Shown here: piece by piece, positions 7,720-16,639 of the stretch
Position numbering within the stretch: position 1 is the first letter of the stretch
Layout: every line of letters starts with the position of its first letter
NCBI RefSeq assembly: GCF_000786205.1
Contig: NZ_JROH01000027.1
Span: forward strand, 1-46,066
Length of the DNA: 46,066 nucleotides
Reading direction: 5' to 3'
Origin: Sphingomonas sp. 37zxx
GTDB lineage: Bacteria > Pseudomonadota > Alphaproteobacteria > Sphingomonadales > Sphingomonadaceae
Made by a program: the position numbers and the translations under genes
Notes under the pieces: model-generated
Told to the model about the DNA's origin: nothing
Seen by the model: only the letters and a program-made list of their open reading frames with translations
The model's database searches: none

Positions 7720-9210
7720 ATGAACCGCCTGTCCGCCCGCCTGCCCCGCTGCCTCCCCGCCCACCTGCCGGTCTGCCTCGTCGCGGCTGCACTGACGCTT
7801 GCCGGGTGCCAACGTCGCCCCGATGACGTGCCCGTGGTGGTCAGCGTGATCAACGAACCCGCGGGCAATGCATCGCGCGGCCGAGTCGGGCCGACTGCCG
7901 CCTTGCTGGGTGCCACCGCACAGGGGCTGGTCCGCTTCGATGCCAATGGCCGGATCGAACCGGGCCTGGCGGCACGCTGGACGGTGATCGAGGACGGCAA
8001 AAGCTATATCTTTCGCCTCGCCGACGCCGAATGGGCCAACGGCACCGAAGTCACCGCGCGGCAAGTGGTGACCGCGCTTCGCCGGGCGGTGCGGCGCGGC
8101 GGGCGCAATCGCCTGCGCCCGTTCGTCAGCGCGATCGAAGAAATCGTCGAAATGACCCCGACCGTCATCGAAGTCCGCCTCAGCACCCCGCGCCCCGACA
8201 TGCTGATGCTGTTCGCGCAGCCCGAAATGGCGATTTTCGAATCGCGCCGACTGGGTGGCTCGGGACCATTCCGGGTGCAATCGCGCGGCCCCGACGGCAT
8301 CCTGCTTCGCCCCGCCTTTGACCCTTCGCGCCTTGCCGAGAGCGAGTTCGAGGAGCCCGACCCCGCCGAATATATCCGGCTGCGCGCCGAGCGGGCGGCG
8401 ACGGCGATTGCGCGCTTCGGGGCACGCCAGTCCGATCTGGTCGCGGGCGGCACCTATCGCGACTGGCCCCTGCTCGAACATTCGACGGTCGCGCCGACTA
8501 ATCGCAAGGTCGATTTCGCTTATGGGTTGTTCGGCCTGTCGGTCGTCTCGCGATCAGGCTTCCTCGCCACCGCCGCCAATCGCGAAGCCGTGGCGATGGC
8601 GCTCGATCGCCGCGCGCTGACCGCCGCGTTTCTGCCGAACTGGCCGATTGCCGAAAGCCTGTTGCCCGAACAGTTCGATTCAGGCCGGCCACCCGCGCAG
8701 CCCGGCTGGGCCACCGCAGACCTTGCCGCGCGCCGCGACGCGGCGACGCTTCGCGTCCAGCAATGGCGGCGCGACAATGACGATCCGGCGCCGACGCTGC
8801 GGATCGCGCTGCCCGACAGTCCCGGCGGCACGCTGATCTGGGCGCATGTCGGCGCATCGCTGGCGGCGGTCGGCATCCGGCCCGAGCGCGTGAGCGCGCG
8901 CGATGCCGCCGATCTTCGCCTGATCGATCGGTTGGCCCCCTATGACAGCGGTCGTTGGTATCTGGTCACCGCCTGCCAGCCCTGCGCCGCCGATGTCGCG
9001 CGCATCATCCTGGCGGCCCGCGACGCGCCCGATCTACTCACGCGGCGGCTACGCATTGCCGAGGCCGATGCCGCGCTTGCCGCCGACGTCGCCTTCATCC
9101 CGATCGCGCGCCCGATCCGCTGGTCGCTGGTGGCGCTGCGCCTGCGCGAATGGCGCGAAAACGCGCGCGCGGCGCACCCGTTGAATCACCTGCGCGGTAA
9201 TCCCACCTAA
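7720..9210 (+). CDS. ABC-transporter substrate-binding lipoprotein (peptide/nickel family 5)
   Basis: The 496-aa protein has a lipoprotein signal peptide ending in the lipobox LTLAGC (about residues 25-30), so it should be anchored in an envelope membrane. The early segment GLVRFDANGRIEPGLAARW and EWANGTEVTARQVVTALRR are typical of family 5 solute-binding proteins for oligopeptides, dipeptides or nickel. It is slightly short of the usual 520-600 aa but unbroken. No permease or ATPase genes are adjacent, so it is an orphan binding protein that may serve a transporter encoded elsewhere or act as a chaperone or sensor. The substrate is unknown. Confidence 0.8.
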   Translation: MNRLSARLPRCLPAHLPVCLVAAALTLAGCQRRPDDVPVVVSVINEPAGNASRGRVGPTAALLGATAQGLVRFDANGRIEPGLAARWTVIEDGKSYIFRLADAEWANGTEVTARQVVTALRRAVRRGGRNRLRPFVSAIEEIVEMTPTVIEVRLSTPRPDMLMLFAQPEMAIFESRRLGGSGPFRVQSRGPDGILLRPAFDPSRLAESEFEEPDPAEYIRLRAERAATAIARFGARQSDLVAGGTYRDWPLLEHSTVAPTNRKVDFAYGLFGLSVVSRSGFLATAANREAVAMALDRRALTAAFLPNWPIAESLLPEQFDSGRPPAQPGWATADLAARRDAATLRVQQWRRDNDDPAPTLRIALPDSPGGTLIWAHVGASLAAVGIRPERVSARDAADLRLIDRLAPYDSGRWYLVTACQPCAADVARIILAARDAPDLLTRRLRIAEADAALAADVAFIPIARPIRWSLVALRLREWRENARAAHPLNHLRGNPT

Positions 9211-9215
9211 AGGCG

Positions 9216-9647
9216 ATGGTAAAGCCCACCCCAATGAAATCCGGTCCTTTTGCAAAGATGGGCGGCAATCTGCCGATCGGTGTCGATGCCGCATCGGTGC
9301 GGCAGCGGGTCGAGGTACTCGAACAGGCGCTGGAACGCATGTTCGTGATCCCCGGCATCAACCGCCCGATCGGCATCGATGCCATGCTTGGGCTGCTGCC
9401 GGTGGGCGGCAGCTTCATCGGCGCGGCCTTTGGCGCCTATATGATCTGGGAAGCGCGCAACCTTGGCATGGGCAAGCTTGCGATGACCCGCATGGCTGGC
9501 AATGTCGGCGTCGACTGGCTGTTCGGGTTGGTTCCGGGCATCGGCATCATTCCCGATTTCTTCTTTCGATCGAACACGCGCAACCTGCGGATCATCCGCA
9601 AGCATCTCGACAAGCATCACCCCGCGACGGTGGTGATCCAGGGATAA
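9216..9647 (+). CDS. DUF4112 membrane protein
   Basis: The 143-aa protein fits the DUF4112 family: a charged N-terminal helix (VRQRVEVLEQALERMF), the phrase IPGINRPIGIDAMLGLLPVGGSFIGAAFGAYM with a membrane segment, then GVDWLFGLVPGIGIIPDFFFRSNTRN. The paired GLLPVGG and GLVPGIG turns mark the family. It is probably an inner-membrane protein of unknown function. It begins 5 nt after the preceding gene, so co-transcription is likely. The ATG at 9216 is used; one at 9234 is an alternative. Confidence 0.85.
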   Translation: MVKPTPMKSGPFAKMGGNLPIGVDAASVRQRVEVLEQALERMFVIPGINRPIGIDAMLGLLPVGGSFIGAAFGAYMIWEARNLGMGKLAMTRMAGNVGVDWLFGLVPGIGIIPDFFFRSNTRNLRIIRKHLDKHHPATVVIQG

Positions 9648-9657
9648 GTCGCGAGCG

Positions 9658-10377
9658 TCAGCGCGGCCCGCGCCAGATCTTCAGCGGCAGATTGGCGGCA
9701 CGCCCCGCACGCGGGCAGGCGCGATACTGGAACTTGGTATCGAGACAGACCCATAGTTCATCGAGCCAACCCTGCCGGTCGGCAGTGACCTTTACCATCG
9801 CTGCAGTCATGCCGGGATTGGCGCGCGCCACAGCCTGCGCGAACTGGCCCGTCGTCAGCTTCTTCCGCCGCGACAGCGCATCCATGTCGGGATAGCGAAT
9901 CCGCGCATACAGGCCGCTGGCGCGATCGAAATAGGCCGCCGGCGCGATATTCATGCAGGTGCCGTGCTTGGCATATTCATGCTGCAACAATTGCACCGAA
10001 GGCGTCGTGCACAGATTGCGCTCGATCACCCGCTGATCGAGCAAGGCCGCCGGCTGGCAATATTGCGGCCATTGCGTGCCCTGCCCGTCGGGCCACAGGC
10101 CGTGCAGCGTGAAGCCAAACCGGTTGCCGCCGCCGCACTGCATCTTTGCCGAAGCCTGGGTGCCATTCTCGCGGCAATATTGCGGGCTCCAGCTCAGCGC
10201 CAGCGTATAGCTGCCGATCGGCACCACCCGGCGCGGTTCGCGCGCGCTGGGGCCGTCGGGGCGTGGCCGCGCGATGTCGCCGGCGGGGATCGCACAGCGA
10301 TAGGCTTGCGCGAGTGCTGGCATCGGCGCTGCCAATGCAAGCGCGGCGAGCCCGAGGCGCACGGGCCGCGCGGTCAT
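9658..10377 (-). CDS. Ribonuclease T2 family protein
   Basis: RNase T2 enzymes cleave RNA through a 2',3'-cyclic intermediate, usually in the periplasm or outside the cell. The 239-aa protein has a signal peptide (MTARPVRLGLAALALAAP, cut near ALAQA), the active-site segments FTLHGLWP (89-96) and HEYAKHGTC (133-141) with both catalytic histidines, and several cysteines for disulfides. The start at 10377 overlaps the stop of the upstream membrane-protein gene in an ATGA, which argues for translational coupling and against the longer frame reaching 10419. It may scavenge RNA phosphate or nucleotides. Confidence 0.92.
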   Translation of the reverse strand: MTARPVRLGLAALALAAPMPALAQAYRCAIPAGDIARPRPDGPSAREPRRVVPIGSYTLALSWSPQYCRENGTQASAKMQCGGGNRFGFTLHGLWPDGQGTQWPQYCQPAALLDQRVIERNLCTTPSVQLLQHEYAKHGTCMNIAPAAYFDRASGLYARIRYPDMDALSRRKKLTTGQFAQAVARANPGMTAAMVKVTADRQGWLDELWVCLDTKFQYRACPRAGRAANLPLKIWRGPR

Positions 10378-10805
10378 TCGAACGTGTCCGCGCTGATTTC
10401 CTCGCCATCGGCGAACCATGCCCGCGCATCGGGGCGGAACAGGAAATACAGCGCCGCGATCTGCAACGCAGTCGCCACCACGCTCAGGAACCCGGAAATC
10501 CCAGGGGCCTCAGCGCCCACCGCAAAGGAATATGCCGTCGACATCAGCCCGACGATCAGGAAGATCACCAGGATCCAGCGCGCGATATTGCTGCCCTGCC
10601 GCGCGGTGAAGAACCACAGCAGCAGCGAGATCGTCAGGCTGAACACCAGCGACCCGATCAGAAACCCCGGCCCCAGCATCGCCCCATTGGGATCGCTGGC
10701 ATAAGCGGCGTTGAGCGTATCCCACAGCAACAGCCAGTTGATGACGCCCAGCAGCACTTCAGCCAGATACACTTGCTCGAAGCGCACGATCGATGTTGGT
10801 CGCAT
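10374..10805 (-). CDS. Four-helix membrane protein, hypothetical
   Basis: The 143-aa protein has four hydrophobic segments: about 12-29 (YLAEVLLGVINWLLLW), 46-66, 75-95 and 105-121, with short loops and an acidic tail (DGEEISADTFE). I do not recognise a named family or catalytic motif. Its stop overlaps the start of the RNase T2 gene (ATGA), so the two are produced together. It could be an accessory or export partner, but that is only inference from coupling. Confidence 0.75.
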   Translation of the reverse strand: MRPTSIVRFEQVYLAEVLLGVINWLLLWDTLNAAYASDPNGAMLGPGFLIGSLVFSLTISLLLWFFTARQGSNIARWILVIFLIVGLMSTAYSFAVGAEAPGISGFLSVVATALQIAALYFLFRPDARAWFADGEEISADTFE

Positions 10806-10867
10806 GGCCGATTCCCCCCCGTTTCCCCGTTGCTACGATAGCCCAGCCGGGCCGGCATGCAACGCCT

Positions 10868-11719
10868 TCAATCGAGCGCGAAATCGAGGCCGATATCCGC
10901 CGCCGGTGCCGATTGCGTCAGCCGCCCGACGCTGACGAAATCGACGCCGGTCGCGCCGATCGCGCCGATCGTCTCCAGGCTGACCCCGCCCGACGCTTCG
11001 GTCGGCACTCGCCCCGCCACCAGCGCGACGGCCTCGCGCAGCATCGCCGGACCCATATTGTCGAGCAGCAGGTGAGTCGCCCCCGCTGCCAGCGCAGGCT
11101 CGATCTGGTCGATCCGGTCGACCTCGACGATGATCCGCTCGATCCCCGCCGCCACCGCGCGCTCGACCGCCGCCTCGACCGATCCGGCGACCGCGACGTG
11201 ATTGTCCTTGATCATCGCCGCGTCCCACAGCCCCATGCGGTGGTTGGTCGCGCCGCCCATGCGCGTGGCATATTTTTCGAGCAGCCGAAGGCCTGGGATC
11301 GTCTTGCGCGTATCGAGCAATGTCGCCCCGCCATCGCCGATCGCATCGACATAGGCGCGCGTCATCGTCGCGATTCCCGACAGATGCTGGACGGTGTTGA
11401 GCGCCGATCGCTCGGCAGTCAGCAGCGCGCGGGCATTGCCATGCACCCGCATCAATTCGCTGCCCGCCGCGACCGATTGGCCCTCGCCCACCAGTATTTC
11501 GACCGCCGCATCGGGATCGAGCGCGCGGAAGAACGCCGCCGCGATCGGCAGCCCGGCGACGACGATCGCATCGCGGCTGTCCATCACCCCGGCAAAGCGC
11601 GCCGCCGCCGGGATCACCGCCGCCGATGTAACGTCGCCCCCCGGCCCCAGATCCTCCGCCAGCGTCGCAGCGACAAAGGCGTCGAGGTCGAAGCCGCCGT
11701 TCGCCAAACCGTCAGGCAC
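10868..11719 (-). CDS. nadC: Nicotinate-nucleotide pyrophosphorylase (carboxylating)
   Basis: NadC converts quinolinate and PRPP to nicotinate mononucleotide, the step after NadA in de novo NAD synthesis. The 283-aa protein has EDLGPGGDVTS near the start, ERSALNTVQHLSGIAT, the substrate-binding DTRKTIPGLRLLEKYA, NHRMGLWDAAMIKDNH, the acidic metal-binding VEVD, and the C-terminal EASGGVSLETI. The start is a GTG at 11719 that overlaps the nadA stop by 8 nt, so the two are translationally coupled. Confidence 0.96.
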   Translation of the reverse strand: MPDGLANGGFDLDAFVAATLAEDLGPGGDVTSAAVIPAAARFAGVMDSRDAIVVAGLPIAAAFFRALDPDAAVEILVGEGQSVAAGSELMRVHGNARALLTAERSALNTVQHLSGIATMTRAYVDAIGDGGATLLDTRKTIPGLRLLEKYATRMGGATNHRMGLWDAAMIKDNHVAVAGSVEAAVERAVAAGIERIIVEVDRIDQIEPALAAGATHLLLDNMGPAMLREAVALVAGRVPTEASGGVSLETIGAIGATGVDFVSVGRLTQSAPAADIGLDFALD

Positions 11720-12722
11720 CCGACACCCGAAACGGTCCCAGGTCGCCCAGCCCCACCGTCCCGCTCGCCATCTCGAGCATCCGGTCGAGCGACACCTTGG
11801 CCTTGAGCCGCATATCCTCGGGGATCTCGATCCGCGGCGTCAGGTCGCGCAGTGCGACGTAAAGCTTCTCGACGGTGTTAAGCGCCATATACGGGCAGAT
11901 ATTGCAGTTGCAGTTCCCATCGGCCCCCGGCGCGCCGATGAAGCGCTTGTGCGGCACCGCCTTTTCCATCTGGTGGATGATGTGCGGTTCGGTCGCAACG
12001 ATCAGCGTGTCGCCGGTGAAGTTTTCGGCAAAGGCGAGGATGCCGCTGGTCGATCCGACATAATCGGCATGGTCGATCACATGCGGCGGGCATTCGGGAT
12101 GCGCCGCGACCGGCGCGTCGGGATATTGCGCCTTCAGCTTGAGCAATTCGGTTTCGCTGAACGCTTCATGGACGATGCACACGCCCGGCCACAACAGCAT
12201 GTCGCGGCCCATCTTGCGGTTGATATAGCCGCCCAGATGCTTGTCGGGGCCGAAGATGATCTTCTGGTCCATCGGGATCTGGCTGAGAATCTTCTCCGCC
12301 GACGATGAGGTGACGATGATGTCGGACAGCGCCTTCACCTCGACCGAACAGTTGATGTAGGTCAGCGCGATGTGATCGGGATGCTGCGCGCGAAACGCCG
12401 CGAACTGATCGGGCGGGCAGCTATCCTCCAGGCTGCACCCGGCGTCCATATCGGGCAGGATCACGGTTTTTTGCGGGGACAGCACCTTGGCGGTCTCGGC
12501 CATGAAGCGCACGCCGCAAAAGGCGATGACATCGGCATCGGTATCCGCCGCCTTGCGGCTGAGGTCGAGGCTGTCGCCGACGAAATCGGCCAGATCCTGA
12601 ATCTCGGGCTTCTGATAATAATGCGCCAGGATGACCGCGTTGCGCTCCTTGCGCAGCCGGTCGATCTCGGCGAGCAGATCGACGCCCCCAAGCGTGCCGC
12701 CGATGCCGTTGCGTGCGTCCAT
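11712..12722 (-). CDS. nadA: Quinolinate synthase
   Basis: NadA makes quinolinate from iminoaspartate and dihydroxyacetone phosphate using a 4Fe-4S cluster. The 336-aa protein has AVILAHYYQKPEIQDLADFVGDS, the cysteine-bearing segments DAGCSLEDSCPPDQF, HPECPPHVIDHADYVGST and NCNCNICPYMALNTVEKL, and the family's usual length. The ATG at 12722 is preceded by GGAGGG, which favours it over an upstream TTG. nadA-nadC form an operon; nadB, which supplies iminoaspartate, is not next to them, so another locus or an aspartate dehydrogenase must do so. Confidence 0.95.
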   Translation of the reverse strand: MDARNGIGGTLGGVDLLAEIDRLRKERNAVILAHYYQKPEIQDLADFVGDSLDLSRKAADTDADVIAFCGVRFMAETAKVLSPQKTVILPDMDAGCSLEDSCPPDQFAAFRAQHPDHIALTYINCSVEVKALSDIIVTSSSAEKILSQIPMDQKIIFGPDKHLGGYINRKMGRDMLLWPGVCIVHEAFSETELLKLKAQYPDAPVAAHPECPPHVIDHADYVGSTSGILAFAENFTGDTLIVATEPHIIHQMEKAVPHKRFIGAPGADGNCNCNICPYMALNTVEKLYVALRDLTPRIEIPEDMRLKAKVSLDRMLEMASGTVGLGDLGPFRVSGA

Positions 12723-12821
12723 GTGTTCCAACCCTCCGTTTGGGGGCGATGTAGAGAGGGGCCGCGTGATTTACCACCGTCGAACGGGCCGACAACTGCA
12801 CGCACCGCTCGTGCCAGCCAC

Positions 12822-13541
12822 CTAGCGCCGGTTCGCCAACACCTTCTCGACCGACTTCGAAACGTCCCACCGCTCGCCATCGCGATAGCCACGCTCGGCC
12901 GGAAAGGTCACCAGCACCCGCGCCCCGCCATAGCCTAGCGCCTCAAGCGGCGTACCCATCAATGCCGCCACCGACCGCCTGGCATATTCGCGCGCCTGCG
13001 CGATCCGCTCGGGCGACCTGGCACCTGATTCAGCTTTCGCCTGTGCCGCCTGTGAGGTGCGGCGGCTCAGTTCCTCGGCAGCCGTTCGAGTCACCACCAG
13101 CCCGCTGGTCCGCACCAACGTCCGCGCGCCTTCGTCGGTGTTGGGCTTGCCCACCGTCACGTCGGGCGCATCGACCACCAAGGTGCGCGTTTCCGCATTC
13201 CATTGCACATCATCCGGTCCGATCGCCGAGACATCGACGAAATAATCGACCGAATAGGGCATCTTGATGATCTGGTTCGACCTCAGCCAACCAAAGCCGC
13301 GCGTGTCCGACGCGGTGCTCTGCACCGTCCCCGCCAGTTCGGCGACCTTCAGCCGGCTCATCCCCGACAGCCGCGCCGTCACCAATTGCGTCACCGCCGG
13401 CCCGCCGGGCTCCTCGGCCTCGGTCACGACATAGCGTTCGTTATACCGCTCCCACAAAGTGAAGCCGACCAGCGCGATCACCGCCGCCGCCGCCAGCATC
13501 ACCAGCAGCCGGACGGTGGGTGTCGCTATACGCTGCGCCAT
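12822..13541 (-). CDS. DUF4230 domain protein
   Basis: The 239-aa protein has one N-terminal membrane anchor (about residues 10-29, VRLLVMLAAAAVIALVGFTLW) and a periplasmic domain with VTARLSGMSRLKVAELAGTVQ and PYSVDYFVDVSAIGPDDVQWN, then a charged C-terminus. This matches DUF4230 proteins, whose function is unknown. The start at 13541 has good context and overlaps the end of the upstream metallo-hydrolase gene by 16 nt, so the two are coupled. A longer frame upstream lies inside that gene and is not used. Confidence 0.75.
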   Translation of the reverse strand: MAQRIATPTVRLLVMLAAAAVIALVGFTLWERYNERYVVTEAEEPGGPAVTQLVTARLSGMSRLKVAELAGTVQSTASDTRGFGWLRSNQIIKMPYSVDYFVDVSAIGPDDVQWNAETRTLVVDAPDVTVGKPNTDEGARTLVRTSGLVVTRTAAEELSRRTSQAAQAKAESGARSPERIAQAREYARRSVAALMGTPLEALGYGGARVLVTFPAERGYRDGERWDVSKSVEKVLANRR

Positions 13542-14380
13542 GACGTCCCCTCCTCGATCGCCAGCCCGCGCCGTGCGAGGTCGATCAGATGCGCCAGCAC
13601 CGATCGTTCGGCGGCGGGCCACATTCGCCGGTCGATCCCGGCATACATCCGCTCGACCATTGCGGGCACGTCGCCGGTGCCCGCGTGGAGCAGCCGCAAT
13701 ATCTGCCCCTCGCGCTGCTTGCGATGCCCCAGCATGCCGCGCACCAGCCGGCGGGGATTGTCGATCGCCTCGCCATGCCCCGGATAATACACCCGATCCT
13801 CGCGCTGCATCAGCTTTTCCAGGCTGGCCATATACGCCGTCATGTCGCCATCGGGGGGCGAGACGATCGTGGTCGACCAGCCCATGACATGATCGCCGCT
13901 GAACAACGCCTCCGCTTGCGGCAATGCAAAGGCCAGGTGGTTCGACGTATGCCCCGGCGTCGCCACCGCCTCCAGCGTCCAGCCGTCACCCGCAATCGCC
14001 TCGCCATCGGCGAGCACGCGATCGGGGGCGTAATCGAAATCGAACGCGGCATCGGCGCGCGGCCCCAGATCCTCCATCGCCAGCGGCGCACAGCCGATGA
14101 TCGGCGCACCCGTCGCCGCCTTTAGCGCGCGCGAAAGCGGGCTGTGGTCGCGATGGGTGTGAGTGATGACGATCGCGGTGACGGGCCGCGCATCGATCGC
14201 CGCCAGCAATGCGGCAAGGTGGCGGGGGTCGTCGGGACCGGGATCGATCACCGCCAGTGTTTCGCGGCCCACCAGATGCGTCTGCGTGCCGGTGTGGGTG
14301 AAGGGTGAGGGATTGGGTGCCAGCACCCGCGCCACCAGCGGGGCTAGCGTGATGGCCACGCCGGTCGGTGCTTGGGTCAT
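13526..14380 (-). CDS. Metallo-beta-lactamase fold hydrolase (LACTB2-like)
   Basis: The 284-aa protein has the zinc-binding THTHRDHS motif, a TPGHTSNHL histidine, FSGDHVMGW and a late YYPGHGEAI histidine, in the order of the metallo-beta-lactamase superfamily. The N-terminal LAPNPSPFTHTGTQTHLVG and the C-terminal helical HRKQREGQIL segment resemble LACTB2-type and glyoxalase II-like proteins, which hydrolyse thioesters or RNA. The substrate is not known. ATG 14380 is chosen because homologues begin near it; a GTG at 14434 would add 18 residues without conserved features. It is followed by DUF4230 with overlap. Confidence 0.85.
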   Translation of the reverse strand: MTQAPTGVAITLAPLVARVLAPNPSPFTHTGTQTHLVGRETLAVIDPGPDDPRHLAALLAAIDARPVTAIVITHTHRDHSPLSRALKAATGAPIIGCAPLAMEDLGPRADAAFDFDYAPDRVLADGEAIAGDGWTLEAVATPGHTSNHLAFALPQAEALFSGDHVMGWSTTIVSPPDGDMTAYMASLEKLMQREDRVYYPGHGEAIDNPRRLVRGMLGHRKQREGQILRLLHAGTGDVPAMVERMYAGIDRRMWPAAERSVLAHLIDLARRGLAIEEGTSWRSV

Positions 14381-14462
14381 GCACCCGAAATGGCCGGTCC
14401 AGCGCCAGGGCGCAAGGGTGGTTGGCGCATCCACCCTCCACCCCTGCTCACTCCCTTGGGTA

Positions 14463-16127
14463 TCAATCGGGCGTCTGCAGCTCCGCCAGCGCTTTTTCGA
14501 TCCCCGCCAATGCTTTGCGGCGCTGTTGATCGCCCAGCCCTTCCTGCGATTCGATCGAACGTCGGGCTATTTTCAGGCTTGATAGCGCAGTTGCCTTGCT
14601 CAACCAGGCTGATTGGGTCGCCTTCGCAGCCAGCTCGGCCGTCATCTTGGCCCGATCGGCACAGATCGTCACGATCCGCTTGTTGCCCTCGACGACATCT
14701 TTGGTGATCGAGGTGCCCTCACCGCAGCGCCCCTCCCGAATTTCGGTTACCTCGACTTCACGCTCCGAACCATTTGTACGCTCGATGCGGCGGATTTCGC
14801 TGGTCTTGCCGTCGCGGGTGTAGCGATACACTTGGTTGTTCACCCCCGCTACCGGCCAGGGCGGGCTCACAGCCGCGGGCGGGATCGGTGGCATTGGCGG
14901 TACCGGTGCGGTGGGTTCAGCCGGGACCGGGGGGAAAACGGGAACCGGCGGGCTCGGCGGCGGCAGCGGCACATCGGCAAGCTGGAATGGCGCGTCGAAC
15001 GGCGCGGCTACAGCCTCGGGCGAAGCGGGTATCGCGGGCATGTCGGGCATTTCCGGCATCTCGGGCATCTCCGGCATCGACAAACCGACCTCGTCGAGCG
15101 GCATGCCGATCCGCGTCTCCACCCCGGCGCGAAGTTCGTCGGCGGCGGCGGTGCCCGACGCGGTTAGCGCCAGCCCCGCCAGGGTCAGCGCACCGATCCC
15201 CGCCGCGCCGATCATCCGCCGCCCCCGCGACGGCTTGCTATGCTTGGTCAACATCCGCAGCCTCCCCTTGATCTCGTTCACGCTGTGCAGGTGGCACGCG
15301 GCGGAAACCGCGCCGCCATGCGCCGATTTGACGATCGCGCGGCCATAGGCATGGCGCAGCGCCGGATGACGGTCGCTCAGCACCAATGCGTCGCACGCCA
15401 TTTCCTGATCAGCGCGAAAGGCGCGATAGGCGCGCCACGCCACCGGATTGAACCAATGAAACCCCAGCATCGCCAGCGCGACCCAATTGGCGATCAGATC
15501 GCCGCGCGCATGGTGGCCAAGCTCGTGCGCCAGCGCCAGATCGCGCTCCAACTCGTCATAGCGCTCGTCGAAATCGGCGGGAAACGCGACATATTTGCGC
15601 CAGATGCCAAAGGCCAGCGGACCATGCGCGATCGGCGATCGGATCATGCGGACATGGCCGCCCGCAACCGTCACCGCATCGCCCGCATCCGCCATCAGCC
15701 GGCGGCAAAAATGCCAATGCGCCAGCAAATGAAAACCCAGAAACCCGATCGCGCCAATCGTCCAGATACCGACCAGCACCAGCAGGATCGGCGCACCGCC
15801 CTCGACGATGCTGGGCGGCACCAGCGCCATTTGGGGCGCGTGCTCGAAAACCCATCCCTGCTCGATCACCGCCGGCGGCACGGCTTCGGTCGCCAGCGCG
15901 CCAAAGGCGACCGGCGTGGTGGCGGCGTCGGCAATGGTTGGCTGCAGCGCCATGCTCCATTGCGACGCGCCGGGAAGGGCGGGCAGCAGCATCCGGCATA
16001 CCGGCAATGCCCATAGCAGATAGGCGATGTTCGGCCCGAACGCGCGGCGCACCGGCTCGCGCAGCAGCAGGACCAGCGCCATGAGCAGCGTGGTCGCCAC
16101 CAGCGTCTCGATGATCCAGCCGGTCAT
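14463..16127 (-). CDS. BlaR1-type M56 family membrane metallopeptidase
   Basis: The 554-aa protein has N-terminal membrane helices (about 5-22, 32-50, 112-138), a zinc peptidase motif HELGHHARGD (201-210) and a fourth helix near 215-230 (ALAMLGFHWFNPVAWRAYR), the core of BlaR1/MecR1 sensors. Such proteins cut the BlaI repressor after an external signal. Unlike true BlaR1 it has no penicillin-binding sensor domain: after a helix at about 308-330 it has Met-Pro repeats (PEMPEMPEMPDMPAIP) and a long proline-rich stretch, then a charged C-terminal region. The sensed signal is therefore unknown. It overlaps blaI by an ATGA. No beta-lactamase gene is nearby. Confidence 0.85.
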   Translation of the reverse strand: MTGWIIETLVATTLLMALVLLLREPVRRAFGPNIAYLLWALPVCRMLLPALPGASQWSMALQPTIADAATTPVAFGALATEAVPPAVIEQGWVFEHAPQMALVPPSIVEGGAPILLVLVGIWTIGAIGFLGFHLLAHWHFCRRLMADAGDAVTVAGGHVRMIRSPIAHGPLAFGIWRKYVAFPADFDERYDELERDLALAHELGHHARGDLIANWVALAMLGFHWFNPVAWRAYRAFRADQEMACDALVLSDRHPALRHAYGRAIVKSAHGGAVSAACHLHSVNEIKGRLRMLTKHSKPSRGRRMIGAAGIGALTLAGLALTASGTAAADELRAGVETRIGMPLDEVGLSMPEMPEMPEMPDMPAIPASPEAVAAPFDAPFQLADVPLPPPSPPVPVFPPVPAEPTAPVPPMPPIPPAAVSPPWPVAGVNNQVYRYTRDGKTSEIRRIERTNGSEREVEVTEIREGRCGEGTSITKDVVEGNKRIVTICADRAKMTAELAAKATQSAWLSKATALSSLKIARRSIESQEGLGDQQRRKALAGIEKALAELQTPD

Positions 16128-16492
16128 TGCTTCAGCTCCTTCAGCAACGCCTCGATCTCGGCAATGTCGTCATTGGTCAGCGCGTCGCGTTCGGCCAGAT
16201 GCGCCACCAGCGGGCTAAGCCGGCCGCCGAACAGCCGGTCGATCATCCGCTGCGATTCACCAGCGACATAGGATTGGCGCGCGACGATCGGACGGTACAG
16301 ATAGCGCCGCCCGTCTTCCTCATGCGCGATCACCTGCTTGCCCAGCAGCCGGCCGAGCAGGGTCTTGACGGTGTTCGCGCTCCAGTCGCGATCGGCGGGA
16401 ATCCGCTCGGCGACTTCCTGCGCGGTGAGCGGGCTTTCGTCCCACAGCACCTCCATCACCGCATGTTCGGCATCACTGATTCGCTCGGCCAT
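16124..16492 (-). CDS. BlaI/MecI/CopY family transcriptional repressor
   Basis: The 122-aa protein starts MAERISDAEHAVMEVLWDESPLTAQEVAERI, a winged-helix DNA-binding domain, with the recognition region DWSANTVKTLLGRLLGKQVIAHEEDGRRYLY and a C-terminal dimerisation part. Length and sequence match BlaI repressors. ATG 16492 has a GAGGAGG site 5-6 nt upstream; the open frame to 16795 is not coding. It is coupled to the M56 peptidase gene and preceded by an exact two-fold symmetrical sequence (16505-16541) that should be its own operator. The pair likely controls itself and unlinked genes. Confidence 0.92.
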   Translation of the reverse strand: MAERISDAEHAVMEVLWDESPLTAQEVAERIPADRDWSANTVKTLLGRLLGKQVIAHEEDGRRYLYRPIVARQSYVAGESQRMIDRLFGGRLSPLVAHLAERDALTNDDIAEIEALLKELKQ

Positions 16493-16504
16493 ACGCACCT
16501 CCTC

Positions 16505-16541
16505 GACTACGCATGTAATCACACTGATTACGCCCGTAGTC
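16505..16541 (-). promoter_or_regulatory. Palindromic operator before the blaI-type gene
   Basis: Two nested inverted repeats share one centre at 16523: inner GTAATC-acact-GATTAC and outer GACTAC...GTAGTC, with equal 4-nt spacers. BlaI-family operators usually contain TACA or GTA-type half sites in dyad symmetry, and the site lies 12 nt before the ATG at 16492, where a bound repressor would block transcription or initiation. Assignment to BlaI is by position and symmetry. Confidence 0.75.
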
Positions 16542-16639
16542 AAGCAGCCGCCCGGCCTGTCGGCTGGCTTTACAGCCGCCGGTTTGTTTATTGCCCGGTT
16601 AACGCTCGCGAGCCGCGACCAAGGCGGCGCTGGCCAAAC

